Below, one piece after another: positions 25,525 through 33,967 of a stretch of 64,000 nt of DNA. A program made the position numbers and the translations under genes. Within the stretch, counting starts at the first letter, position 1; the number at the start of each line of letters is the position of its first letter. Where the stretch lies: the NCBI GenBank assembly GCA_016125155.1, contig WGMI01000013.1:1-64000 (forward strand), in the 5' to 3' direction. The stretch is from a bacterium (GTDB lineage Bacteria > Bacteroidota > Bacteroidia > Flavobacteriales > Schleiferiaceae). The notes beneath the pieces are model-generated. The model was not told where the DNA came from, searched no databases, and saw nothing but the letters and a program-made list of their open reading frames with translations.

Positions 25525-26640
25525 TTACGGGTTGTTCCAACGCAAACCGGGCAATGCGCGTCCATTGAAATCGAACAACGCCAAATTCTCCCAAGCCGAA
25601 CCATCGGTGGCCTGCGGTCCTTTCCAAGAGGTCCATTCCGGTGCCCAATAATACCAACCCCTGCACTCAGGTGCCTGCCGACAGAGCGCGTCGAGGGCCT
25701 CCAAAAAAGCTTTTTGGCCTTCGGGCGTTGCCGGAAAATCGGGGTGCAGATCGGCTGCGTTGCCGAACACATTGTGGGTCCAATCGCCCCATTGCAGGGT
25801 ATGGGGATAGGCCGTTTCGACAATCAAAGTCGGTTTGTTGGTCAAGGCATTGAGCCCGTCTAAGGCCGAAGCCAAGTCCTCCAAATCCTGACCATGCCAC
25901 CATGGATAATACGAGAGCGCCACCCCGTCGTAGTCGATGCGGTGGTATTCGAGGGTGCTGTAAAAATCGGCTGCCCCCTGATGTCCAGCGTAGTGGATCC
26001 AAATTTCCGCCTCGGGGGCCCCCTTTCGGCAACCCGCGGTGGCCGCCCTCATGATTCCGAGGAAACCGTTTTGGCTGTTGATGTGCCCCGTAGGCCACAA
26101 CAAACCCAAGTTGATCTCGTTGCCCGGCTGGACCCAATCGGGCTGAACGACCCGTACGACGCGTTCGGTATAGGCTTCGACGGTATCCAACAAAACGGCG
26201 TAGTCCAGGGATTCCCAGCGCGCGGGTTTGGTTTGATGTCCTGGATCGGCCCACCAGTCGCTGTAGTGCAGATCGAGCCCTATGGCAAAACCAGCCGCCC
26301 GATAGCGTTGGGTGGCGGCCAAAACTTCTTCAAAACCCGAATGACCACCGGCCGGATCGACCCACAGCCGAAAGCGAACCCCTTTCCACCCTTGAGCGTC
26401 CAAAAGTTCCGGGAGGGGCATGGGCACTCCGTCCGCGTCTTGAAACGCATACCCCCCCGCTTCCATTTCGGGGGCAAACGACACATCGGCCCCAATGCAG
26501 TAAAGGTCGTGGGGAACAGAAACAACTGTATCGTTCGCAGACGAATCGCATCCCACTAACCCCCCAATGATCCCCATCAGCCCGACCAGCCCGATCAGCC
26601 CGATCTGCTTCCGTCCTATCCCCTTGTTCATCGCCTTCAT
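25525..26640 (-). CDS. GH53 arabinogalactan endo-beta-1,4-galactanase lipoprotein
   Basis: A 371-residue exported glycoside hydrolase that cuts beta-1,4-galactan side chains of pectin. The signal sequence has a repetitive hydrophobic core (GLIGLVGLMGIIGGLVGC) ending in a lipobox, so surface or periplasmic anchoring is expected. Family features: GADVSFAPEMEAGG, the acid/base Glu in VQPGNEINLGLLWP, HYSDWWADPGHQTKP, and the nucleophile Glu in TLIVETAYP. Full family length. It stands without the SusC/SusD pair or other galactan enzymes that usually accompany it in Bacteroidota loci. Confidence 0.92.
   Translation of the reverse strand: MKAMNKGIGRKQIGLIGLVGLMGIIGGLVGCDSSANDTVVSVPHDLYCIGADVSFAPEMEAGGYAFQDADGVPMPLPELLDAQGWKGVRFRLWVDPAGGHSGFEEVLAATQRYRAAGFAIGLDLHYSDWWADPGHQTKPARWESLDYAVLLDTVEAYTERVVRVVQPDWVQPGNEINLGLLWPTGHINSQNGFLGIMRAATAGCRKGAPEAEIWIHYAGHQGAADFYSTLEYHRIDYDGVALSYYPWWHGQDLEDLASALDGLNALTNKPTLIVETAYPHTLQWGDWTHNVFGNAADLHPDFPATPEGQKAFLEALDALCRQAPECRGWYYWAPEWTSWKGPQATDGSAWENLALFDFNGRALPGLRWNNP
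26570..26606 (-). repeat. Imperfect nine-base tandem repeat in the GH53 signal peptide
   Basis: On the plus strand ATCCCCATC, AGCCCGACC, AGCCCGATC and AGCCCGATC follow one another. The minus-strand product is the GL(I/V/M) repeat of the signal-peptide core. Copy-number change would lengthen or shorten the hydrophobic core by three residues at a time, in frame. Confidence 0.65.
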
Positions 26641-26643
26641 CAG

Positions 26644-27915
26644 TTACAGTGCGTCCAAGGCCCGAGAAATATCGTCGATTAAGTCTTCCGGAGCCTCTAC
26701 CCCCACCGAGAGCCGCACCAGCGCCGGACTGATCCCAAAGGCGGCGCGGTCTTCTGGCGAAACGTCCACATGCGTCATGGTGGCCGGGTGCTCGGCAAGG
26801 CTTTCCGTGCTTCCCAAACTCACGGCCAGATGAATAAGGCGGAGTGCGTTCAGGAATCGAAACGCTTCGGCTTCTCCTCCGTCGATTTCAAACGAAATCA
26901 TGGCTCCGGCTGAGGTGCATTGCGCCTGAAAAATCGGATACGCTGTGCTGTCGGGACGGATAAATCCGAGGTAGTACACCTTGCGCACCTTCGGATGATC
27001 GCGCAAAAACCCGGCCACCACAGCAGCAGTTTCGGCTTGCCGGTCCATGCGCACCTTGAGGGTCTCTAAACTGCGGAGCAGCAGCCATCCGGTCCAGGGA
27101 CCCGCCATATTACCCAAAAAAGTCCGCAGGGTTTTGATCCGGGTCATCACTTCTTTGGAGCCCAGACAGGCCCCGGCGATGACATCGCTGTGTCCGCCGA
27201 TGTATTTGGTGGCAGAATACAGCACCAAATCGGCTCCGTGCTTGAGCGGATGCTGCCAAATCGGCCCGAGATATGTATTGTCTACCGCCACGGGCACCCG
27301 AACCTCTGGGCGGGAATAGCGGTCGGCAATGCGGCGGCACATGGCCAAATCGACGAGGGCATTGGTTGGATTGGCCGGGGTTTCAGCATACACCAGCGCC
27401 AATCGGGATGCCATTCCGCTGGATTCGATGAGTTCGATCACCTGAGATTCGGTAGAATGCGCGTTGAATCCCAGTACCGAAATGCCCCATTGGGGAAGGA
27501 CTTCGCGAATAAAATGGTCCGTCCCTCCGTAGATAGGCTTGCTGTAGAGCAACAGGCTGCCCGGGCGCAGAAACTCGAGCAACACTGTCGTAATAGCCGA
27601 CATTCCGCTTTCAAACACGGCGCAATCTTCGGCCCCATCCCACAAGCACAATCGATCTTCGAGGATTTCGAGATCGGGATTGTTCAAGCGGCTGTAAATG
27701 AGACCGAGTTTCTCGCCCGGTTCCTGTGCGCGATGCCCGTAGGCGACTTCAAAAAAAGCCTTGCCTTCTTCGGCCGTGCGAAACACAAACGTCGAGGTTT
27801 GAAAAATGGGGCATTTGATGGCGCCCTCGCTCAACTCCGGCTTGTAGCCGTGGGACATCATCAAACTTTCCGGACGGTAGGATTTCAGGGCGTGCGATTC
27901 ATTGGAGGAACTCAT
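26644..27915 (-). CDS. Cys/Met metabolism PLP-dependent enzyme (cystathionine gamma-synthase/methionine gamma-lyase type)
   Basis: A 423-residue fold-type I PLP enzyme. The cofactor lysine lies in LYSATKYIGGHSDVIAG, with PLP contacts in SGMSAITTVLLEF and YAETPANPTN and the substrate region SLGSTESLAEHPATMTH. The family contains cystathionine gamma-synthase, cystathionine gamma-lyase and methionine gamma-lyase; the insertion-rich N-terminus (FQTSTFVFRTAEEGKAFFE) favours the methionine gamma-lyase-like branch, but the reaction cannot be fixed by eye. It has its own leader with two stem-loops upstream and is separated from the GH53 gene by only 3 bases. Confidence 0.85.
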   Translation of the reverse strand: MSSSNESHALKSYRPESLMMSHGYKPELSEGAIKCPIFQTSTFVFRTAEEGKAFFEVAYGHRAQEPGEKLGLIYSRLNNPDLEILEDRLCLWDGAEDCAVFESGMSAITTVLLEFLRPGSLLLYSKPIYGGTDHFIREVLPQWGISVLGFNAHSTESQVIELIESSGMASRLALVYAETPANPTNALVDLAMCRRIADRYSRPEVRVPVAVDNTYLGPIWQHPLKHGADLVLYSATKYIGGHSDVIAGACLGSKEVMTRIKTLRTFLGNMAGPWTGWLLLRSLETLKVRMDRQAETAAVVAGFLRDHPKVRKVYYLGFIRPDSTAYPIFQAQCTSAGAMISFEIDGGEAEAFRFLNALRLIHLAVSLGSTESLAEHPATMTHVDVSPEDRAAFGISPALVRLSVGVEAPEDLIDDISRALDAL

Positions 27916-27934
27916 AATTGCTGGGTTTGGCCGT

Positions 27935-27982
27935 GTTCCCGAAGGAACGCCAAAAGACCGCTACCGCCAAGCGGCGGTGCGG
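27935..27982 (-). promoter_or_regulatory. Two stem-loops in the leader of the Cys/Met enzyme gene
   Basis: Reading the minus strand, the first hairpin is CCGC-A-CCGCC-GCTT-GGCGG-TA-GCGG (27982-27958), followed by TCTTTT like a weak terminator. The second is GTTCC-TTCG-GGAAC (27948-27935) with a UUCG-type tetraloop, ending 19 bases before the ATG. They lie after the strong terminator of the upstream gene, so they could be a second terminator plus an attenuation or translation-control hairpin. No known riboswitch class is recognised. Confidence 0.45.
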
Positions 27983-27990
27983 TTTTATTC

Positions 27991-28018
27991 AAAAAAAAGA
28001 AAAGGGCCGAAGCCCTTT
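27991..28018 (-). terminator. Rho-independent terminator of the small lipoprotein gene
   Basis: On the minus strand AAAGGGC-TTCG-GCCCTTT runs into a TTTTCTTTTTTTT tract. It begins 28 bases after the stop codon of the lipoprotein gene at 28047. Confidence 0.9.
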
Positions 28019-28046
28019 CCAAACCAACCAACGAACACAAAGTTGG

Positions 28047-28460
28047 TTACTTGCGAACGATCTTCAGGAACGCCTTCGACGCATCGTGCTCGAGGAACAC
28101 ACTGTTGTCGCTGCGGTTCAAAATCTGCCACTTTTTGTTGAGCTCACCCAATGGGGTGGTTTCGTCGAACTGGATGACGAGGTTAGACACTTCGTCTTTC
28201 CAAGACACATTCCAGTAGCCGCTCTGGGTCTTCAGCGCCTGGCTGGCGTACAAATTGCCGGTTTCTTCAAAATCGAATCCGTAGGAACCGAACGCTTCGG
28301 TGCGGTCCACATCGCCGAGCCAGTAATAGGATACGGTCCATTCCCCTTCGAGCAGGGTTTCGGTAGTCACTTCAGGGCCGAAGGTTTCCCAATCGTTCCC
28401 ATCGGTGCAGGCGGTGGCCATCAGGACGATGGCGAGGGCGGAGGTGTAGAGTGCTTTCAT
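28047..28460 (-). CDS. Small lipocalin-like lipoprotein, function unknown
   Basis: About 137 residues from the ATG at 28460. A second ATG four codons earlier (28472) is possible, but the candidate promoter at 28483-28515 would leave almost no leader for it. The signal peptide MKALYTSALAIVLMATAC ends in a lipobox (MATAC). The mature part is beta-rich (EGEWTVSYYWLGDVDRT, GYWNVSWKDEVSNLVIQFDE), with the GxW opening of lipocalin-like domains. No ligand or role can be assigned. Strong terminator downstream; single-gene transcript. Confidence 0.75.
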   Translation of the reverse strand: MKALYTSALAIVLMATACTDGNDWETFGPEVTTETLLEGEWTVSYYWLGDVDRTEAFGSYGFDFEETGNLYASQALKTQSGYWNVSWKDEVSNLVIQFDETTPLGELNKKWQILNRSDNSVFLEHDASKAFLKIVRK

Positions 28461-28482
28461 GTGTTGTTTCATTTGGTTTATG

Positions 28483-28515
28483 TAAAAGTATTACAAACTT
28501 TCACATACTACCAAA
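28483..28515 (-). promoter_or_regulatory. Candidate Bacteroidota-type promoter of the lipocalin-like gene
   Basis: Minus strand: TTTG (28515-28512), 21 bases, then TACTTTTA (28490-28483). This fits the phylum's -33 TTTG and -7 TAnnTTTG pattern at all but one base. It places transcription start around 28479, favouring the ATG at 28460. Confidence 0.5.
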
Positions 28516-28580
28516 TGTTTGTAAGAATAAAAGAGGCTTTTTTTACTAAAATTTATCTATAATGCTGATATTCACATAGA

Positions 28581-30971
28581 TTATTTTTCGTCTTCTTCCC
28601 ACTCAAACTGTAGAGGATTTTCTTTTGTAGTCTTCGTAGAGTCTTTTTTGCTCGGCTGGAACTGCTGTTTCCACTCTTTTCCCATCTGATCTACGCTGGC
28701 TTCTTTGTCCAAACTGACCACGGGCTGGGCCACGGTACCCTGAATGCGAAAGCGCAATAGCGGTTTGGGGCGGGTGGAGGCCTCTTGGATGTAATCCTCG
28801 AGCTCGGTGTTTTTGCGCCTGCCTTTGTTGAGCAAATCCTCCACCTTGAGTGCTGCACGATAGTCGATGCGCTGATCGAAGTAGTGGGTTCCCCCCAACT
28901 GAAGTCCAAAGGCGCTGGTGGCGATCTCGGCCGGTTCGAGTTCAACCCTCCGGTCCAGAATGCGCAAATGCGTCGTGTGCTTAGGGATGAGCACGTCGTT
29001 GAGCGCCTCCTTTTGCGCAAACAGCGACAAGGCCTGCAAAGGGGCGAAGTCTTTGAGCCGGGTCTGGATAAACTCGATCCGGGCTTCGGCCTGAACGCTG
29101 CCGAGGTCGATGTCGAATTGATCGCTCAGCCCAAACCGCGTTTCAAACTCGATATCGGCCTTGCCCGACAGTTGTTTCTCGGTGAGTTGTTTTTGCCCAA
29201 ACCCATCGAATTGCCGAAACAGCTCAGACAAATCCAGGCCCACACCCTGGCCCCGACAATACCATATATAAGAGGATGCCGTGCGCTCGAGGCGACCGCG
29301 TCCGTCCAAGGTGCCTCGGCCCATGCCTTCGGCGTGAAAGTGCTGGATGTCGATGGCCGATGGATCGGCCTCAAGGTCGATGCGCAGCTGTTCGAGTTTG
29401 ACCTTTCCATAATAAAACCGATCGACCTCGAGCATCAGCCGCATGGGAAACTCGGGCAGGGCTACCCCTAAAGCACCGGCTCCCGCACCCGAACCCCTCC
29501 CCGAGGCACCCGCAGTCCCGGCATCGGTCAACCGCAGCTCGGCGGTCCGGATGCGCAAATCGGCTTTGCGGTCATCGGGGCTCGAAAAGAATCCGTCGAG
29601 CGAACCGTTTACAAACGCCTCTCGCCCCTGAACGCGGCACAGGAGATTGTTGAGCTCCATACGCCCGGACTCGACCCGAATGGCCCCGGTGGCCCGATCG
29701 AGGCGAAGCGCGTCGGTCTGAAAACCAGCCTGATCCAACTGAACTGTGCCATTCCAGGCCAGCTGATCCATGGCCCCCCCTAGCCCCCCTTCGTACGACA
29801 AATGCCCCGATGCCTTGCCTTCGGCAGAGCGCACCGATTCCAACGGGACATAGCGATGCGCCTGGGTCAGATCCGCCTCAAAATCTCCATCGAGCGAAAT
29901 ATTCCACCTCGATCCTTCCTCTACTTTGAGCGTACCCGAATAATCAAACCCCTTTCCAGCCACCTTAAGGCGCTCAAAATCAAACACCTTTCGACCTTGT
30001 TTCACGCGGCCCACCACGGCATAGTCGAGTGACACTTCGGGCATATCGGTCAACTTTAGGCGCTGTTGGGCACTTTGGGCGCTCAAATCGAAATACTCCA
30101 CCCCACTTTGAAGACCCGCTTTGACCTCAAAATGGGCCGCGCCTTCGATGGACTCGATCTGTTCGGGCAATGAATAGCCCAGCTGACGCGCCAGGAGGGC
30201 CATATCGTACACCTGGCCCTTGGCCCTCCACGACCATGCGGCTCCCAAAACGTAGGCGTACTCAGCCTGAACCGTGCTGACCGATACTGACCCCTCGGCT
30301 TCTTCGGGGCTTCCTTTAAACCGACCCGACCCCCGACCATCTTGAAAATTGAGCGTTGGGGTCTGAATGCGAACCCGGCTCCACCGAGCCTCGACTTCGA
30401 TCTTCAACTCGGCCAAATCGCCTTCGATTTCGAGCTCTTGGGCAGCCCCGTTCACGTCGATGCGTTCGACTTCATCGGTGTAGCGAACTTCCATATCTCT
30501 GAGCCGCAAGGACCTCAATTCTGTAGAGGAGGAAGAAGTCGCAGCGCTGCTGTCCCGAAGCAGCAGATAATTGGGACCGGTGTTTTGGCGGATGGCGAGC
30601 GACAAAAGCCCCGAGTGCATTTCGAGGTGGTTGACCGGATAGCGGCCCCTGAGCCAATGGCGAAAGTCGCTGGTGGCCCAGACGCGTTTTGCATACAACA
30701 GCGTATCGGTGGTGGCGCCCGGATCGGGGATGTACACCTCCTTGAACACCACGCCCACTTCTGGAAAGCGGTCTATGCTGAATTCGACCGAGGCCACTTG
30801 AACCGGGGCCTTGAGCTTTTCATTGATGCCGGCGACAATTTGGTCGAGGACTTGATCGCGCCTCAGCCAAACCAAGGCGATGGCGAGAGCCACCAAAACG
30901 ATGAACCCCAAGACGACCCAGCGCACCATCCGCAGGGCACCCCGTATGCGATCGAACCACGCCGTCTTCAC
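28581..30971 (-). CDS. AsmA-like inner-membrane/periplasmic protein
   Basis: A 796-residue protein with one N-terminal membrane anchor (MVRWVVLGFIVLVALAIALV, residues ~15-37) and a long periplasmic part of repeated beta-strands. The N-terminal DQIVAGINEKLKAPVQVASVEFSIDRFPEVGVVFKEVYI region is typical of the AsmA N-terminus, and the C-terminal FDQRIDYRAALKVEDLL with the RFRIQGTVAQPVVSLDKEA ending is typical of the AsmA C-terminal domain. The family resembles bridge-like lipid transporters; in Bacteroidota its role is not established. Start is GTG at 30971, with an alternative ATG at 30929 at the edge of the anchor. Confidence 0.85.
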   Translation of the reverse strand: MKTAWFDRIRGALRMVRWVVLGFIVLVALAIALVWLRRDQVLDQIVAGINEKLKAPVQVASVEFSIDRFPEVGVVFKEVYIPDPGATTDTLLYAKRVWATSDFRHWLRGRYPVNHLEMHSGLLSLAIRQNTGPNYLLLRDSSAATSSSSTELRSLRLRDMEVRYTDEVERIDVNGAAQELEIEGDLAELKIEVEARWSRVRIQTPTLNFQDGRGSGRFKGSPEEAEGSVSVSTVQAEYAYVLGAAWSWRAKGQVYDMALLARQLGYSLPEQIESIEGAAHFEVKAGLQSGVEYFDLSAQSAQQRLKLTDMPEVSLDYAVVGRVKQGRKVFDFERLKVAGKGFDYSGTLKVEEGSRWNISLDGDFEADLTQAHRYVPLESVRSAEGKASGHLSYEGGLGGAMDQLAWNGTVQLDQAGFQTDALRLDRATGAIRVESGRMELNNLLCRVQGREAFVNGSLDGFFSSPDDRKADLRIRTAELRLTDAGTAGASGRGSGAGAGALGVALPEFPMRLMLEVDRFYYGKVKLEQLRIDLEADPSAIDIQHFHAEGMGRGTLDGRGRLERTASSYIWYCRGQGVGLDLSELFRQFDGFGQKQLTEKQLSGKADIEFETRFGLSDQFDIDLGSVQAEARIEFIQTRLKDFAPLQALSLFAQKEALNDVLIPKHTTHLRILDRRVELEPAEIATSAFGLQLGGTHYFDQRIDYRAALKVEDLLNKGRRKNTELEDYIQEASTRPKPLLRFRIQGTVAQPVVSLDKEASVDQMGKEWKQQFQPSKKDSTKTTKENPLQFEWEEDEK

Positions 30972-30981
30972 AGACCGAGGT

Positions 30982-32595
30982 TCAGCGGGTTTTGAGAAAC
31001 TGTATTTCCTGGGGTTCGAGGTGTCTCCACTGCCCTCGGTTCAATTTTTTCTTGGTCAATCCGGCAAACGAAGAACGATCGAGTTTGGTTACCTCGTATC
31101 CGAGGGCTTCAAACATGCGGCGCACAACTCGGTTGCGCCCAATGTGGATTTCAAGGCCCACGTGACGGCGGTCTTTGCCTTCGATAAACGAGGCGGCATC
31201 TGCGGCGGCGGGTCCGTCTTCGAGTTCGATGCCCTCGGTAAGCCGCACCAAATCGCCTTTCGTCAAGGGCTTGTCGAGAACAGCCTCGTAGATTTTCCGC
31301 GCCCCTTTGCTCGGGTGCAGCAATTTATCGGCCAATTCGCCGTCGTTGGTGAACAGGAGTACACCGGTGGTGGCCCGATCGAGGCGACCCACGGGATAAA
31401 TTCGCTCGCGGCAGGCTCCTTGAATGAGTTCCATCACCGTTTTCCGCGCCTTGGGGTCGTCTACGGTGGTGATGAATCCCTTCGGCTTGTTGAGGAGCAC
31501 GTACATTTTCTTTTCCGAGCGAATCAGACTACCGTTGAAGCGAACCTCGTCGGTGTTGTGTACCTGATGCCCCATTTCCGTCACCACAACGCCGTTGACG
31601 CTGACGAGCCCGGCCTTGATGAGTTCGTCGGCTTCCCGACGGGAACTGATGCCGGCATGGGCAATAAAGCGGTTGAGCCGCATTCCCGACTTGGACGATC
31701 CTCCTTCTGAGCGACTCGCATTGCGTTTGGGAGAGCGCGAACCCCCGGGTCCACCCCGTCTTTGGGGCGCGCCCCCACGACCAGCGGAAGACTCTTTGCG
31801 CCCGGCACCCCATGGGGCCGCTGAACGCTGCGTACCCCGATCGCCTCGGCGGTCGCGGTCGTCTCCTTCCCGACGCGGCGGGCGACCCGTTCGGGTGTCG
31901 TCCCGATCAGGACGAGAACCAATGCCCTTGTTCAATGCATCAAAGGGACGGCTTTTGGCTCCATCGGAGCGGGATCCGCGCTCTTCGGTGCGCTCGGTGC
32001 GCGGACCACGGGCGGAATCGGGGCGCTGATTTCCAGCATCTGCCGTACGAGAACCGTCTTGTTTGGGTTTGAAGCGAGCGGGGCGGGCTCTTTGAGCGCC
32101 TCCTTGGGCCGAATCCGGTCGCGAGCGGTCGTCCTGGGAACGATGGTCGTCTTGACCAGGACGGGCGCTATACGGCTTGGAACGGAAGTTTCCCGAGCGG
32201 TTGTCGTCCCGACCTGGACCCGTTGAACGGGGCTTGGAATTGAAATCCCCTCCGCGGTTGTCGTCTCTGCCGGGACCTCCGGAACGCGGCTTGGAACCGA
32301 AATTCCCTTGGCGATTGTCGTCCCGACCCGGACCTGCCGAACGGGACTTGGAATTGAAATTCCCCGGGCCCTCATCGGAACGGCTCGTTCGGTTGGACGC
32401 AGGACCTGTGTTGCTCGGGCGACCGGGGCGACCGGGGCGTCCAGGACTCCCAGAACCCGAAGACTTAAACCCACCCCCGCCCTCAGACGGGCCTCTGCCC
32501 GAAATCTTTCCCGGAGTTCTTCCGGTGCCCGATCCGGCACCGCGTCCCGGTTTTTTGTCGTTGCGTTTTCCGCCGCCTGAAGCCCGCTTGGCCAT
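30982..32595 (-). CDS. RsuA/RluB-family pseudouridine synthase with long repetitive basic N-terminal extension
   Basis: About 537 residues from ATG 32595 (MAKRASGGGKRND). The C-terminal ~240 residues are a normal large-subunit-type 23S rRNA pseudouridine synthase: S4 domain (RLNRFIAHAGISSRREADELI), the catalytic motif GRLDRATTGVLLFTNDGEL with the active-site Asp, and RNRVVRRMFEALGYEVTKLDR. The first ~290 residues are a low-complexity Arg/Gly/Ser/Asp/Pro extension with four near-perfect 19-residue repeats (see 32137-32364). Such extensions occur in Bacteroidota homologues and probably bind RNA, though this is inference. Ends 10 bases before the AsmA-like gene. Confidence 0.9.
   Translation of the reverse strand: MAKRASGGGKRNDKKPGRGAGSGTGRTPGKISGRGPSEGGGGFKSSGSGSPGRPGRPGRPSNTGPASNRTSRSDEGPGNFNSKSRSAGPGRDDNRQGNFGSKPRSGGPGRDDNRGGDFNSKPRSTGPGRDDNRSGNFRSKPYSARPGQDDHRSQDDRSRPDSAQGGAQRARPARFKPKQDGSRTADAGNQRPDSARGPRTERTEERGSRSDGAKSRPFDALNKGIGSRPDRDDTRTGRPPRREGDDRDRRGDRGTQRSAAPWGAGRKESSAGRGGAPQRRGGPGGSRSPKRNASRSEGGSSKSGMRLNRFIAHAGISSRREADELIKAGLVSVNGVVVTEMGHQVHNTDEVRFNGSLIRSEKKMYVLLNKPKGFITTVDDPKARKTVMELIQGACRERIYPVGRLDRATTGVLLFTNDGELADKLLHPSKGARKIYEAVLDKPLTKGDLVRLTEGIELEDGPAAADAASFIEGKDRRHVGLEIHIGRNRVVRRMFEALGYEVTKLDRSSFAGLTKKKLNRGQWRHLEPQEIQFLKTR
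32137..32364 (-). repeat. Four tandem 57-base coding repeats in the pseudouridine synthase extension
   Basis: Four consecutive 19-residue units: GNFNSKSRSAGPGRDDNRQ, GNFGSKPRSGGPGRDDNRG, GDFNSKPRSTGPGRDDNRS and GNFRSKPYSARPGQDDHRS. They are similar at both DNA and protein level, with the last unit the most diverged, indicating expansion by in-frame duplication. Repeat number is likely variable between strains. Confidence 0.9.
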
Positions 32596-32653
32596 GGATC
32601 TCGATGAAGTTAAAACAGCCTGCAAAAGTACTCATTTTGAGGCATAATAAGGT

Positions 32654-33019
32654 TTAAAACTCAGGGTCGGGCAAAAAAGCGTGGGGGAGGTGGACGAGTT
32701 CTTCGGGGGGACCCGTCACAATGGCGATCATATCGAAGCGCAAATGCCCGTCAAACCCGATTTGATCTGCATAGACTTCAGCCGCCTCGACCAGAACGCG
32801 TTGCTTTTGGGGGCCCAACGCATCTTCCAGCCGAAAATGGCCGCTGCGCGTTTTGACTTCGACCAAGACCAACCAATCTCCATCGCGCGCAATCAAATCG
32901 ACTTCCCAATGTCCGTGCCTCCAGTTGCGTTCGAGGATAGCATAGCCAAGATCCCTCAGGTAGCGTTCCGCGGCTTCCTCGCCTTTTTGACCCAATAAAT
33001 GGCGCGGATCAGTCGACAT
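32654..33019 (-). CDS. YraN family protein (UPF0102), predicted restriction-endonuclease-like fold
   Basis: A 121-residue protein. GQKGEEAAERYLRDLGY, the conserved NWRHGHWEVDLIARDGDWLVLVEVKTR (read as E-VDLIA and VEVKTR) and a C-terminal RFDMIAI match the family, whose D...ExK pattern is that of nuclease folds. Biological role in this phylum unknown. Its start overlaps the LD-carboxypeptidase stop by 11 bases, so the two are coupled. Confidence 0.88.
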   Translation of the reverse strand: MSTDPRHLLGQKGEEAAERYLRDLGYAILERNWRHGHWEVDLIARDGDWLVLVEVKTRSGHFRLEDALGPQKQRVLVEAAEVYADQIGFDGHLRFDMIAIVTGPPEELVHLPHAFLPDPEF

Positions 33020-33923
33020 AGCGCAACCGATTGCCCAGAGGGGTCACGTCCAATTCCACCGTGGCCCCCAAGACCAAGGGTCGGTTCTCCGACCGATGTC
33101 CCGAGGGATAGTCAAACGCAAAGGGGATGCCCAAGGGCAAGAGCACTTCGCGGACCAAAGCTTCCGCCCCCCATCCGAACGGTATTTCGTGGTCTTTCAT
33201 CTGGGTTAATCCCCCAACCAAGACAGCCCTTACTTTGTGCAGCACCCTTGCCCTGAACAAGGTGTGCATCATCCGGTCGAGGTGGTAGAGGTATTCGTCT
33301 ACATCTTCAATCAACAAAACAGCCCCCGTACAGTCGGGAAAATCCCGACTTCCCAAAACCGATAGCAATACGCTCAGATTGCCCCCGAGCAGCCGTCCGC
33401 GCGCGGTTCCGCTTGCATCCCAAGGGGTAGAGGCGAATTCCTGGACGGGGCGTTCGCCTTGGAGCACTGAAAAAGTTTGCTCCAAAACCCCGGGTTCCAA
33501 CGTGGCAAAGCCCACCGGCATGGCGCTGTGCAGGCTCATCAGCCCCAAGCGAGTCTGAAGGGCGGCGTGGAAGGCGGTGACGTCGCTGTATCCGCAAATC
33601 CAAATCGGGCGCCGGGCCAGCGCGTCAAAATCGACCTGATCGATCATGCGCACAGTTCCATAGCCCCCTCGGACGACGAATAGCGCCTTGATTTCAGGAT
33701 CGTTCAGCATTTCGTTTACCGCTTTGGCGCGCTCGATATCGGTGCCCCCAAACTGGTGAAAGGGCTGGGTGCACGATGGGTGCACCCGAACGTGAAAACC
33801 GAGTGCTTCGACCCGTGCCTTGGCCGACCATAGTTCGGGCTCCGACAAAAAGCGGGCGGTGGCGACAAAACCAAGGGTATCTCCCCTTTTTAAGGGCTCG
33901 GGGCAGTGCGCAGCAGGCATCAT
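33009..33923 (-). CDS. LD-carboxypeptidase (peptidase S66)
   Basis: About 304 residues from the ATG at 33923; the frame opens earlier at a TTG (33944) that would enter the divergent metG promoter region. It removes the terminal D-Ala from cytoplasmic muropeptide tetrapeptides during wall recycling. The nucleophilic Ser is in CGYSDVTAFHAALQ, the Glu in LLIEDVDEYLYHLDRM and the His in YPSGHRSENRPL, the three catalytic residues of the S66 family. No signal peptide, so cytoplasmic. Coupled to yraN downstream. Confidence 0.9.
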   Translation of the reverse strand: MMPAAHCPEPLKRGDTLGFVATARFLSEPELWSAKARVEALGFHVRVHPSCTQPFHQFGGTDIERAKAVNEMLNDPEIKALFVVRGGYGTVRMIDQVDFDALARRPIWICGYSDVTAFHAALQTRLGLMSLHSAMPVGFATLEPGVLEQTFSVLQGERPVQEFASTPWDASGTARGRLLGGNLSVLLSVLGSRDFPDCTGAVLLIEDVDEYLYHLDRMMHTLFRARVLHKVRAVLVGGLTQMKDHEIPFGWGAEALVREVLLPLGIPFAFDYPSGHRSENRPLVLGATVELDVTPLGNRLRYVD

Positions 33924-33967
33924 AGGGCGGTTACCTTTGCCCAATTATACGACCCTTGTTGCCGCTC

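Noticed and set aside
32137-32364. CRISPR-like array
   Set aside because: 57-base units are contiguous coding repeats without spacers, in frame within the pseudouridine synthase.
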